64,000 nucleotides of DNA, taken from positions 36,846,501 through 36,910,500 of the forward strand of contig JAYKKI010000007.1 in NCBI GenBank assembly GCA_039881145.1. The letters are read 5' to 3'. The notes beneath the pieces are model-generated. The model searched no databases and was not told where the DNA came from. It saw only the letters and a list, made by a program, of their open reading frames with translations. Each line of letters starts with the position of its first letter. Position 1 is the first letter of the stretch. The stretch is from Druceiella hillmani. Lineage: Eukaryota > Arthropoda > Insecta > Lepidoptera > Hepialidae. A program made the position numbers and the translations under genes. Positions 35,461-47,130 of this stretch are shown piece by piece.

Positions 35461-37233
35461 GGCAAATGGTCTGTGATGTGTTAGGATCAAGTGCGAGCTT
35501 CTCTCCTGTATGGATACTCAATTGGTGGGGTTATGCCTAATTTATTGAAAAACTTTTACTTTTCCCACGTGATAATAACTTGGGCCCGTGTAGTCATCTG
35601 TATATATAGCGGCATCTAAAACCGCATGATATAGAAATTTTTCACTTTCCCGCAGTATAAAACTATTCAACCATCTTCACAAGTTGCACCAGAAATTGAT
35701 GTTTTTTCTGATGAATTAGAGTAAATTTGTTGAAGTGTTAATGTTATTGTATTTACGTAATTGTTTTATTATATTTATTGAAATGCAAAGACATACAATT
35801 TTAATATTGCCCTAAATATATATAAGTAAACAAATAAATAAATAGATAAGATTTGATACTCAAAAGCTTCTCAAAAATATCCAGTTCTCAGATACTACAA
35901 TTGTTACGGAACGGTCTTCCATACATCTCCTGATTTTTATAATTCTTTATGTTCTGCTGAAAGTGCTGAAATATTCAACAATTATAACAGCTTCGTTTAT
36001 CTTATATTTAAATTCTAGGTCTTAGACGCCGCACTAGTTCGGCCATGGGAATTACATTATCTTAGAGACAAATAATACTTCTTTCTGTGAATATTTCTCT
36101 ACCGTGTAGACCGATATATACAAGTATAGAATAAATTATACCCTGATATTCAAACCGCTATACTTTTTTCCTAGTTTTCCTACCCAATTTTCTCCCCTTT
36201 TTTATTATAGTAAAAAATACGACGTTTTTTATTATATGTATACTAGATTTTGTGCATTTTTGTAGACTGTGTTGTTGGATTTACAATCGTTTAGAGTCAT
36301 TCGACGGAATACTTATTTATTTTGGTTTTACCGTATTAGGCTATAATAATCGACAAATGTAATAGTATATTTGATTATCACCATTTGATATGTTCATCTG
36401 GGACAATATTTAGCTTTTAAAATAATTTCGTTCTAAATATTCATGTCTTGAACTTTTTACATACAAATCTAGAATAATATTTTATAAATTTTTTTTTAGC
36501 GAAGCATAATCAAAATAGGTACCACCATTAGAACTTTATATTATTATCAAAACCTATAAATTGAATTATTACATCAGGGCCGCTAAAATCTCACGTAGTA
36601 GCATAGTGCAATGATGAGTATCTACGGCTATATGTAACGCATTAAAACTTGAACATTATGGACCTATTATCCACGATTTGTTTTGCTTGCCATCAACTAT
36701 CTTTACATTTCAGACATAAAGATATACGAGGAAATGAAAAATATATCACATAGTACAAGCTCTGTAAAAGTACTTATAATGATAAATTAATATTACTTTT
36801 ACAGAGAATAGACCATTTTTAAGTAGACAGAAGAACCTATATTAAATTATATATCACATTTTTTTAAAAAAATAATTTTTATGAAACATAAATAGTACTC
36901 CCAATTTTAGTTGAGTGTAATTTAATATAACTGGTACAACGGTTTTTTTATTTTATTCGCTAAAAATATGCAAATATGTTAATAAAAACAAAGGTACTTG
37001 TAATAGTGCAATTTTTGAGCAGTGGGCAAATTTTTAAAATTGGATATTCATACATAATTTAAAGTTGACTTTTTTCTCATAACGTTATTACTATATAAAA
37101 ATAAATTAATTTTTTTATTACCGCTATAATGTTTTTCTAAGCTTTTCTACTTTAATAGTACCATTGCGAACGACAAAAAATATTTATATCTCAGCTTGAA
37201 CTCCAAGCTAAGAATTAAAAACAGAATTAAAAT
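35461..37233. other. A+T-rich sequence without recognisable feature
   Basis: Possible 3' tail of the preceding LINE up to about 35700, but no poly(A) or terminal repeat marks its end. A small hairpin (CTCTGTAAAAGTACT against AGTAATATTA...TTTTACAGAG) lies at 36758-36807. Confidence 0.4.
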
Positions 37234-37313
37234 CTTTTAAGAATTTAAAAACAGAATTGTCAAAACTATCGCTCTGATAGTTTTCACAATTTCTATTTTT
37301 AAATTCTTAAAAG
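37234..37313. repeat. near-perfect inverted repeat, 37-38-bp arms, 5-base loop
   Basis: Arms 37234-37270 and 37276-37313 differ at about two bases and one indel. The loop is GCTCT. A related phrase, AAAACAGAATT, occurs just upstream at 37218-37229, suggesting a local copying event. Confidence 0.92.
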
Positions 37314-38689
37314 TACATACATGGTTCTTATTGTGTCACGCAGAATACTTAATGTCAAGTCTCTAAAAGAAAAAAAATAATCAAAACAAGAGAAAATATA
37401 CTACCTTACCTGAACCTTGTTTACTATTGTCATGATAATTAAACTCAAATTTCCTTTTTATTTATTGTATTATGCCCTAAGAAACCTAGACATGGGAAGA
37501 GAGTGTATTTGATTGAAAAAAAAATTATTCTAGATTTTAAAATTTATCCCAATATTGACTGCAGTGAAGTTCCATTTAAATCAATACGTTAGATACTGCG
37601 TACCAAGGAATAGACAGACAAACAAAAATTCTAGAAACAATTGTTTTGGTTTCTTTTCGATCTCTAAAAATTACCTGTCACAATATTTTTCGAAACTATT
37701 TAATGTAGAACCCGTTTCTCCTAACTATTTTATTGAATAGTGTTAACAATATCTATAATTGTTTATCTATAGAAATGTTGTTTGAAATTACTTCTTCTAA
37801 AAGTGTTGGATATCAAAAAGAATTGCACGCCTAACAAATTTTACTTTTTTTAATTTATTTCTTTAGGTGTACATCTAATAGCTTTAACATGTTTTATTTT
37901 ATTGACATTTAATAGAAATTATTAACTAATCTGTTTAATTTGTTTCTAAAATTTATTTTTTTTTTAAATTAAATTTTGTTTTTAAAATTAAAAACGTACC
38001 TTTCAAATGCCGAATTCAAACCCAGCACTTTTGAATTAAACGTAATTATCTAAACATGTGCGCTAGTATAATACCAGGGTAAATATAATTTTATGCGGCG
38101 TATAATGTAGATGTGTTTAATGGGAGAAAGTCTATCGAACTGTCGTTTATCCGCATATAAGATTTATTAAATATTTTTATTATTTAGACTTCGTTTAATA
38201 AATCTTTGTCTTATTTACGCTTAAATAATTACAATCCGCATATAATATGCGGATGGTTCATAATTTATTTTTCAATTTTTTTGGATTATTATGAGTTATT
38301 AGATGAGTTACCTGAATCAAATTACAAACCGCTGCAAAATATTTTTATATGTAAGGTCTATATGTATATAATTTTTTTAAAATAAACAAAACTGATTGGT
38401 AAGTATAAAATTAATTTACCTCAATTTAATTAAATATTCAATGATTCAGGTAACAGATTCAAGACTCTAGGACTTTACTCTGTAATATTATTACATGGGT
38501 AAATTGGAATACACCTATTTTTTTTTAACCATGCCACTCTTTTACATTTAAAAATTTTCATAAGTCATTAACATGCAAATACATCAACCAATTTCTTATA
38601 TTTTGATAAACGTAAGAAGTATGGCTTTTTTGCATAATTTTTTTATTTTATATTGGAAGGCAAGTTATTATCAGTGGAAGCCAAGTTAG
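37314..38689. other. A+T-rich sequence without recognisable feature
   Basis: A short palindrome TCCGCATATAATATGCGGA lies at about 38236-38254, and part of it (TCCGCATATAA) also appears at 38149. No gene supported. Confidence 0.45.
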
Positions 38690-39600
38690 TATCAACATAA
38701 TTAAGAGATTACGTGAGAATAGGCTCATCGTTCCATTGAAATCATGTGGTACTCCACGAATATCGGTAAAAATGGAAGAAAATGTGTTAAGTTACTTTAG
38801 AAGGAAGCCACATTCAAATACCAAGCGTTGTGGTAGATTGTTTAACATAAGCCATACGTTAGTATATGAAATTTAAAAAAAAAATCAATATCCGTATGCT
38901 ATTAAAAAAACACAAGCGTTGGAGATGGCAGATTATGAACGTAGTATAAATTACACTGAATGGGCCTTAAAAATGGGTAGGAAATATCCTCATTGGATCG
39001 AAAATGTTATTTAGTATGGTGAAAGTTTATTTACGAGAAATTCGATGTGGAATCGACGATTTTGTCACCATTGGTCGCAGAATGCAGATATTCACATGTC
39101 ATACGCCAGTTATCTCAACAAGCAAGATGGACTATTAGTGTATTGCCGGTGTATACTTGGGGTATACACGGTCATTATTGGCACTTTCAATCGCCTAAGG
39201 TATCTGCCACTGCTCACTAGTCCACTCAACCGATACTTGCACAATATTTTGCTAAATAGACAGCGACACGTGAAGTTCGAAAAGTATGGTGCTTCATGCC
39301 ACACAGCATCTGAAGTCAGGAGCCGTCTCCAAGAATTGTTAGGTGTGCCGTGGATAGGCATGTTCGGTCTTTTTTTTTTTGGGCTGGGTGAAACAACTTG
39401 TGTTCCGCAAGAAATTACAAAATGAAGCCGAAATAAGAAATCGGATAATACAAGCTTTTAACATAATAAGGCGCATTCGAGAGGACCCCGACCTAATGGG
39501 ATGCGTTCCCACCAATAATTGTCGTCGGCTGCGAAAGTGCCTCGAAGAACAAGGAAGACACTTTGGACATAAAATTGAGGTAAGTGTACATACATTATAA
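38690..39600 (+). pseudogene. DDE transposase relic, IS630/Tc1-mariner-related family
   Basis: One frame runs from about 38690 to 39425 with only two stops. It reads IIKRLRENRLIVPLKSCGTP, KMEENVLSYFRRKPHSNTKR, ISHTLVYEI, KKTQALEMADYERSINYTEW, FTRNSMWNRRFCHHWS and CHTASEVRSRLQELLGVPWI. After a frameshift at a run of ten T (about 39370-39379) it continues GWVKQLVFRKKLQNEAEIRN and ends with CLEEQGRHFGHKI. This is the winged-helix plus DDE_3 layout of a transposase family very common in insects, often annotated with a DUF4817 N-terminal domain. The first catalytic Asp (FTDEA) is now YGES and the second (QDGAP) is KYGAS. The block with the third acidic residue (SPDLTPLDFFLWG) is largely deleted. 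No clear terminal repeats. Confidence 0.8.
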
Positions 39601-39796
39601 AACTAAATAATTTGCATTTTAATTACTAGGTATGCATGTTTCTTAGTTTTTTGAATCCGATAATTGACATTTCATTTTGGCACTAGAGAGTAAACAATTT
39701 AAAACGTTGCCAAACTGATATTTAATGTAAGGTTTGTAGGGTGTTAGTTTAAACATAATTATGATTTTATCTAAAACATAAACTTTAATTATTTTA

Positions 39797-39841
39797 TAAA
39801 CTGGGCGACTAATTGAAAAAATTAATTAGTCGCCCAGTTTA
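39797..39841. repeat. perfect inverted repeat, 18-bp arms, 9-base loop
   Basis: TAAACTGGGCGACTAATT at 39797-39814 and its exact reverse complement at 39824-39841. Confidence 0.97.
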
Positions 39842-40412
39842 GGTTTTCTTCTATTACACATGATTAATGTGATAAGCGGTTGAAATTACCATGTCTCCTT
39901 CCTAGGATTCTTCCTCCATAGTGTATTAAATTGTTACACGATTATTCCATGAATAAAGTATTTTTATTTTTTTTATGTGAAAAATTCCTAAATAATTAAC
40001 GTTCTCTTTCCATAGCATTGTGGTTATAAAATTACAAATGCTACGGAAATATTTATGTAATATTTACCTAATCTTTTTTAAATTATGTCTATTCTCTTAC
40101 ATAACAAATAGATCTAAAGGTTTACAAAAAATACTTCCTCGTTAATGGCTTTTGTTAAAAAATACCAAATCAAGACAACAAATGCATATTTGGAAGTCAT
40201 ATTTTCACAATTAATACCTTTTCCACGCGAAAACAAAATTACTCCTGTTGTTCAGTTAGGCCATGACTTTTTCGAAAAAATTATTGATTTATTAGTTAAT
40301 TTGCTAAAATGGAAATTTATGATGCCAAAAAATACTTAGAAAACAAAAAAGTTAATGAAATGAATCACTAATTTTTTTTTTCACTTCATGCAATATTTAA
40401 TACAATTATTAA
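39842..40412. other. A+T-rich sequence without recognisable feature
   Basis: A 64-codon frame at 40145-40339 starts with ATG but has no motif or splice context I can support. Confidence 0.4.
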
Positions 40413-40592
40413 CTATTGAATATATTTGGCGTTATTTTTGTAGAAATTCATTATTCACAATTAAATGAAACTACGTGATGTCGTATTATTTCTACTTTCT
40501 TACATTTCTTTACCACGACCTAGGTTTCGTTAAGAAGTATAATTTCGTAAGTAGAAATAATACTAGATCACGTAGTTTCATTTAATTGTGAA
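40413..40592. repeat. foldback family copy 5 with shared left flank
   Basis: Positions 40454-40592 form the palindrome: left end TTCACAATTAAATGAAACTA, right end its complement. The centre is shorter than in the 22924 copy and lacks the CTGAAGA part; only CCACGACCTAGGTTTCGTT remains of the ribozyme-like motif (40512-40531). The 40 bases to the left (TATTTGGC, TTTGTAGAAATTCATTA) also match those left of the 22924 copy. Confidence 0.88.
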
Positions 40593-40729
40593 CAATTATT
40601 AACCTTATTAAGGAACTTCTTGAATAGAATATGAGTGTTCCGTACACATTTAGACAATCATAGATGTTTAAAGGGACAGAGTATTTCTTTTAAACTATTT
40701 ACGAATATAAATTGTTTGCAATTTAAATA

Positions 40730-41640
40730 TATTAGCTATAGTATTTTTCATAGACGTAGAACATGGTGCATATTAAAAATAATTTAGGATTATCGCTGCA
40801 GATTTCCTGTAATCTGCTAGTCAAGTTATAGGTAATAACGCTGTTTTCCTCATGATTGTTGGTTTTATGGAGCTTTGAAAATAAAGGGAAGAATGCTGTA
40901 TCTTCGCATATTTTTTAAACAACTTTTTAAATATAAAATATGCCAAACAATATTCCATATAGTATTAACATTATGTTAAATTTTATAACCTATATATACC
41001 TCTCTTTAAATTTTATTTTTAAAAAAGTTAATTAGTGAAAAGTATGTAGGTAAATAATACGAATTACTTTGCAAAATTTAAAATTTCTAGATCACACAAT
41101 TTCTAAGAAAATCGGCTGTGAATATAAAACGGCATAAATATATTGCCTGCGGTATCATTCGTAGGAGTAAAGACATGGTGCAAATTTTAAAAATTGTGAT
41201 GTCTGTAGTCTTCGCTATAGTTTTCTTACAACCACTGCGTGGGCTTCTAGTCTTCCATATTTTTTCACAATTTAAGGTTGTGTAGTTTTAAAAAATAGGG
41301 GGGGGAGGGTACATTTTTTGCGTATTTCTCATTTTACCTCTGATACTATGACACTAAAATATTGTTATGATCCTTATGGCAAGTCTTATCAAATGATACT
41401 CTACACTATATTCAGAATTTAAAAAAATCGACTACGTGATTACCCTACCCCCCTTTATATTCTATACATCCCCTTTCAAATTTCCAAAGAAATATCTTCG
41501 GGTTACAGCTCTTAAAACAAGTGCCTGTTGAAAAGTTTAATTATTGTGTAAAATTTCAAATGTTGCGACGAACGGAGAGGCGCGTGAGCGACCTTATAAG
41601 GTTTCTGTTTTTCCTTTTGGGACACGAAACGCTAAATATA
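40730..41640 (+). repeat. dispersed repeat with internal tandem monomer (two copies) and 3' tail
   Basis: Monomer starts at about 40735 (TATTTTTCATAGACGTAGAA, then CATGGTGCA) and 41150 (ATATTGCCTGCGGTATCATT, then CATGGTGCA). Shared with 27361/27831 and 55885-56300. Monomers end with CGGCTGTGAAT-like sequence (41113). After the second copy comes a tail GCGACGAACGGAGAGGCG, then CCTTATAAGGTTTCTGTTTT at 41568-41620. It matches the tail at 56575-56650. A run of eight G lies at 41301-41308. Confidence 0.68.
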
Positions 41641-42319
41641 TACTCGATGTTTTAATTACATACAAAACTTCATTAAAAATTACATTACTACCTGGAATAG
41701 AATAACGAATATTATCCGAAATCGTGAACTATGCTGCTTCTTTGTGTTACTTTATTTCTAATAAAATATTCCTTTCTTTTGTAATAAAATGTTATACACA
41801 TTTTCAGAGAAAAATCATGGTCATAATTCTGGCTTTATTATTTTGCCTTTTAAACCTTTACATTTGTACCTCCACCAATTAACTATTCTATCGTCATATA
41901 CTATTACATTTATGTCTCGTAATTTAAGGGTAAAGTTAGCAATTGTACATTAGTTTTCAGAAACACGAATCATTTAATTTTATATCATACGTTTCTTCTA
42001 TTTAAAATTTTATAACTAATATAGCTCCTTTTGAAAATATTATTTTGTATGTCAATGATGTTATTTTGAATTAATTAATTTGCAAAAAACCTGCAAATAA
42101 GTCACGAAGAGAAAGAGAAAAAAACAACAACTAAAAACATTAATATACAATTTAAACTTGATAACAAGGTCGTGCGCAGAGCAAACAATTACGGAGCTTG
42201 TCATCTCGTCGTTTACCTAACGTTGTTTCCTAGCCCGAGTAAACATTCGACCCTAAATTAAGCATATTGTACCGAATTCATTTAGCTAGTTTACGGAAAT
42301 TGCTATTTAGATTTAATAC
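41641..42319. other. A+T-rich sequence without recognisable feature
   Basis: Nothing supported. Confidence 0.45.
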
Positions 42320-42322
42320 TTA

Positions 42323-42505
42323 CCAGAAATTATTGTAATCTAAATCTGTCGATGAACTATACAAACCATGCAAGATGCTGTCAGTGACATCTGGTTGTAA
42401 ACTGATAAAATATTGGTTACGCTGCTGTAATTTTTTTCGTGTAAAGTCTCTAGACAACATGTTTCCTACATGTTGTAAACCATCAACATGTACCGTCAAC
42501 ATCAA
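42323..42505 (-). CDS. weak candidate coding exon with consensus splice donor
   Basis: A 61-codon minus-strand frame contains LSRDFTRKKLQQRNQYFISL, QPDVTDSILHGLYSSSTDLD and YNNF. It meets CTG|GTAAGTATT at about 42323-42331, a strong 5' splice site. The residue mix looks protein-like and is less A+T-driven than chance frames here. The first 20 or so codons lie in a small tandem repeat (42453-42546), so any real exon probably begins nearer 42455, after TCTAG. I do not recognise the protein and no neighbouring exon was found. Confidence 0.22.
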
Positions 42506-42546
42506 TAATACAACATGGACCTTGCATGTTGTAAACCATCAATATT
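42453..42546. repeat. short tandem duplication (about 50-bp unit)
   Basis: ACATGTTGTAAACCATCAAC at 42469-42488 recurs as GCATGTTGTAAACCATCAAT near 42525-42544. Confidence 0.8.
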
Positions 42547-43801
42547 ACTTATAATGATTAAGTATGCAGTGTATTGTACAAAACCATTTTAATATTTAAT
42601 GAAAACAACACAGTGTTTACTTTTTCAAAAAGCGAATCTCATATTAACTCGTAACATAACTTTTTCATATACAATGACATTAACTATTTTCTATTCATAA
42701 ATAATTATCAAACATATAAGCAAGCGTTCTTATTATTATTGTCACTTTCAAGCAACCTCTACGTCTCTAACCTTTTTATTTTCTGCGATTTTAACCTTGT
42801 TTTAAAATTATTTTGTTTATTGCAAATTAATTTTTTATTCCTGTTAGGGATTCCTATTAAGAATTTATAGGTTACTTGCTGGTCCCAACGATTAATTAAA
42901 ACGGTAGGCCAAATAACCGTCAAATAAACAGAAATGTTTAAGTAAAATTTCTTATGGCGGACCAAAGCATGAGAAAAATAAATGGGAGTAACTAGCGAGA
43001 GCGACAAGGCCAAGTATTACGACGTACTGTCAGTGGTGTACATCTTCGTATGTTTCCATCTCTTTCTTTTTACTCTTGCTTTCTTATCCATTCTCAATGT
43101 TTCGCAAAATACATATCACTCCCGCGACTTAATAATTTCTAATTTACTGAATTACTGGCAGTACCCATGACTTCGTTCGTGTGGAATTTTGAATTTCTTT
43201 TGATAGGTTAATTTAAAAAAATTAAAACTAAATATGGATATACATAATTAACCAAGGCTTTTTGTTTGCTGCACCATATATTGCGCCTTGTAGAATTTCA
43301 CTGATAACTAAGGACTACTGCACCATAAATATGTTATGTAGATGTCGTCTGAAACTATAATAGGTACCGATCACAGAATAAAGTAATTATGTAATTTCAT
43401 ACAGGAAGATTTCCAGATTCCACTGTGACTTGCATTAGGTACACAGTATGGGTTACGCAACCTGTAGGCATAGTAGCCTCAAAAATAAGATGTAGACGTG
43501 TTTCACAGAATACGATATTAATATCCTAACTTCGGAACTGTTTGAGATATCACGATGAAACAAAAACTATTTTGATCCCAGGATTACTATCTATAGTTTG
43601 TTCAAAATTCATATAAATTGCATTTGTAATTTTTTAGTTAAATAAGTTTGTACAGACAGAAAGAGAGGTAGATAAATTGTATAACATTTAATTCGTTTTG
43701 GGAACCGAATGCGCAAGCGGAAAAAGTATTTTAGCACTTCAATTTTATTCCCATGTTTTTGTCTCATAATTTGAGTTTAATATTTAAATTTTTAAGATTC
43801 C
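42547..43801. other. A+T-rich sequence without recognisable feature
   Basis: Overlapping opposite-strand frames at 42759-43013 and 42982-43170 have no motif I can assign; the plus-strand one would have a hydrophobic stretch by composition alone. Not accepted as genes. Confidence 0.4.
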
Positions 43802-43895
43802 GATATTTTTTCTTGTCTTGTGATACAAATTTTCAACCAATATTCAGTATTTTTTCTTGTCTTGTGCAAATTTTCAACCAATACTCATAATTTTT
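43802..43895. repeat. tandem duplication, about 48-bp unit
   Basis: TATTTTTTCTTGTCTTGTG followed by CAAATTTTCAACCAATA occurs twice in succession. Confidence 0.88.
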
Positions 43896-43927
43896 TCACG
43901 TTTTACGTTTGACGAAAATAATTCCGG

Positions 43928-44076
43928 CAAGGTTCGACACTACAACTCCCTTTTTTTACAAGAAAGAATGAAAATATAAATATGCTTTATTTACGAGAAA
44001 GAACAAAAATAAACATTTCTCTCATATTTTTGCTATTTCTTGTTAAAAAGGGAATTACAATGTCAAACGTTGCTCC
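43928..44076. repeat. imperfect foldback repeat
   Basis: GGTTCGACACTACAACTCCC, then TTTTTTTACAAGAAAG at the left is complementary to CTATTTCTTGTTAAAAAGGG, then AATTACAATGTCAAAC at the right, with several mismatches. Confidence 0.6.
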
Positions 44077-46789
44077 AATTATTTTCTAATATTTTAAAAA
44101 ACTTTTTTATATTTTTATAAATATTTTTCTGCATAGTGCATTCAAATTAAACTAAATTTTGGTTATTAATAGTTTAATTTATTTTGACTTATGTTTATTG
44201 AATACACGGTAGGAGTATGTGACGAAAGATAAAGAAGGTTTGGAAATAATCGTTTTCTTGTCCTGCAGCCAAAAAAGGTAATATCTTTTTTCCATCAACG
44301 TTTCATGAGAATGATTGCGGCATTATTTGACAATGTCATTCTTTATAAGAGCTTTACAAGAACTTTACAATGTCATTCTTTACAAGAGCATAAACATAAA
44401 AATTATTTATAACAAAAAAAATATTTTTTAAAATGTACGAAATAGCCAAAATATAAATATCTCTTATATTTTTTCTCTCGCGTGTAAAAAAAGAGGAATT
44501 GCAATATAATAATTTATTTTAAAATGACATCACCATGGCGGCGCTATGTCTATTTTTAGTTATGAAAATTTTAATTTCCTTCGACAGAAACGGTCGTTCG
44601 TTTGGGCGTGATTACTTCCCAACAAATGGCATGGGTTTTAAAAATTTTTCATGTCAAAAATATTAGCAGTGCACGGTTGTTAATAGTAAGACAGCTTTAT
44701 AAAATAAAATGAGACGATATTATTCAATATTTTTTGTACATATTATCCCATTCTATGGATATGCGATTTTCTATTTCAATCTTAATGCACGCATACAGGG
44801 ACTCGCAGAAAATTTTCGAAGCAATATACAATGCAAAGCGCATAAGACGTTATTCGGTCTGGAATATTGTGCAACACGAATATTTTTTTGCAAAGAAAAT
44901 AAATCTCTTGAACTGCTAATTGACTATTTTTGTTCATTTTTTTCTTGATTATTTTTTGTTATTTTTTCCATATTTTGTTTATTATAATGAAAAGTTTAGA
45001 TTTCATTATGATTGTGATAATAAAAAAACATGTTATATATTGTTTTTGTACATACCCAGCTATACTTATTAACCAATAATCTACAAAATAATTTAAAAAT
45101 TGGAGTCAAAATAAGCGTAATAGGTTTTTTTATATGTTGTGTAAATATAGCAAAATATCTCTTTCTAAAATTAATACAAAATATTAGTGTTTGAAATTAA
45201 TTTATCTTTTGGTACAGAAGCCTCGAATAAGGAGTTAATATTTGAAATAATAACAATCGATAGTGGTAAACGACAATAACGATTTAATAAATCCAAATTA
45301 GGCTGAATTCTATCAGCGCAAATAATATTAAGCCAAAATAGTAAATTCTCTAAATCCGAACATGCTCGAGTCAACAAAGTATGAAAAGCGCTGAATTAGT
45401 TTTCCCTCTACATAGCGTTGTTATGCATTTTACTTTTGTACTTAGTTTGTTCGTATTATGAGCATTCCGTAAAGAAACAAATAACCTTTATAAGTGTATT
45501 ATTATGTCCGTCCGTCCATTTGCCACAGACTGACAGCTTTATACGAAAATTTATACATAGGTCTAATACTTACGTTTATAAAGTAGGGCTGAAATATTTT
45601 TATGCATTTTATTGATTACGGTATCACAAGATGGATTTAAAAAAAATATGAGAAATTGTTTACAATATCAGTCTCGTTTATGAAATATTTAGATTCAAAG
45701 TGACATGCACCAAGCAACTAAGGTTTGAACCATGATTTGGAAACTATAAAATATTTCTTGATATTAGCATTTGATTATAAATATCAATTAAAATTATTTC
45801 GGTTAACTTGCATCGACAATTTTACTTGAACCACACTAGTTTATTTTTGAATTATTAACTGCCGTAATGTCGCATTTGCACTATTTTGTATTCGTTTATT
45901 AGTTTTGATAGAAAAGTCTCTGAAATGATTTTGTATTAAAATAGGCAATATTTTTATAAATTTCTTTTAATTGTATTTCAACATTCAATATCCTACCTAA
46001 TTTTAAGGAATTTAAAATAGGATTTTTTTTCGCTTAATCATTAATAGTAGTAAATAATTAATTGCACTTCACTTCCAGTGAAACTTTAAATATTAAAAAA
46101 GTAGTAAAATGTATTGTCAATAGTATTGGGGAAATCCAAATATTCTTTTTGTGTAATGACAATAAAAAATAAGAAATGAGATAGAGACGGCAAATAAACA
46201 TTTCAACCTAAACCAAAAATGGGACAGTAGATTTTGTTATTATATTTAAAACAATTGTCTATTGCTGACTTTATTTCTTAGCCCGATTTAAAATATGTAT
46301 ATATGAATTTATCTAAAATAATGTAAAGAACTCAAAATCTTATTGTCAGTATACAGTTCACAAAATTTACTTTCATTTTATTTCATTAAATTATTTAATA
46401 TGCAAGTAATTATAGGATAGCATTGGAAAATTAAAATGAATATTATCCTTTTCAATTCTACGTACATATTTAAAATTAAATTTAAATTAAACAAAGAAAT
46501 GATAACCATTAAATAAACTTTGGCTCATCTCAAATGGTTTGTGCTTTTCATTAAAAAGCTTTGAAGAGCTTTCTGAGCAAACGTGCTTCAAACATACTTA
46601 CTTTTTGGTCGTTTTGATCTACATTTAGTACACGTTTCAATGACAAGAAAAATATTTTTTTATTATGTTATCTCAAGTTTGTAATACCCATTCAACCTTT
46701 GCAAGTGTTCGTAAATTTTAATAGTTCACGTAAAGTTATCGGTTCCGAATCAACCTTTTACTGGCCTTAAACACCAACTAAACCTACCT
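44077..46789. other. A+T-rich sequence without supported gene
   Basis: Frames at 44709-44948 (two overlapping), 45171-45377 (minus) and 45418-45615 have no recognisable motifs. A short tandem duplication (CAATGTCATTCTTTA) lies at 44332-44385. GTCCGTCCGTCC at 45506 resembles the complement of the dispersed repeat tail. Confidence 0.4.
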
Positions 46790-47130
46790 GTTCAACAAAT
46801 ATCACCAATAATTTCCGTGTATTCCAATAAATATATCCTGTTTTTTCGCGAGTCCGGAAAGAAAACAAAAAAAATCGGGAAAACGGGATGAAGACTATAA
46901 CCGTCAACTTACATCTTATCGTTATTCATCTTTTGCCAAGTAAACCGTTCCAAAATCCATTGTATTGACTTGTTTTTATACGGATCATGCGTTCAATGCC
47001 TCGAATTGAATCCATGTTACAACATTATCTATAAACCTATTTTTCGCTCACTTGGCCCTTTTGTGTGAAATTGATAATATGTACATTATGGCAGGGACTG
47101 GCGATGCATATCTTTGAGAGCTGTTTACGG
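46790..47130 (+). repeat. isolated diverged copy of the 7.6-24.7 kb array unit
   Basis: Weak but ordered similarity: ATGAAGACTATAACCGTCA, then CATCTTATCGTTATTCATCT, then a CGAATTGAAT phrase, CTCACTTGGCCCTTTTGTGT and GCAGGGACTGGCGATGC. Compare 24340-24570. It shows that the unit also exists outside the array. Confidence 0.45.

Noticed and set aside
44709..44948. Two overlapping frames, one reading SMDMRFSISILMHAYRD
   Set aside because: Some protein-like character but no known motif, and each is open only in part; not enough to call a gene.
45171..45377. Minus-strand frame with a protein-like central segment
   Set aside because: No family recognised, and both flanks are ordinary A+T-rich sequence; could be a transposon scrap but cannot be supported.
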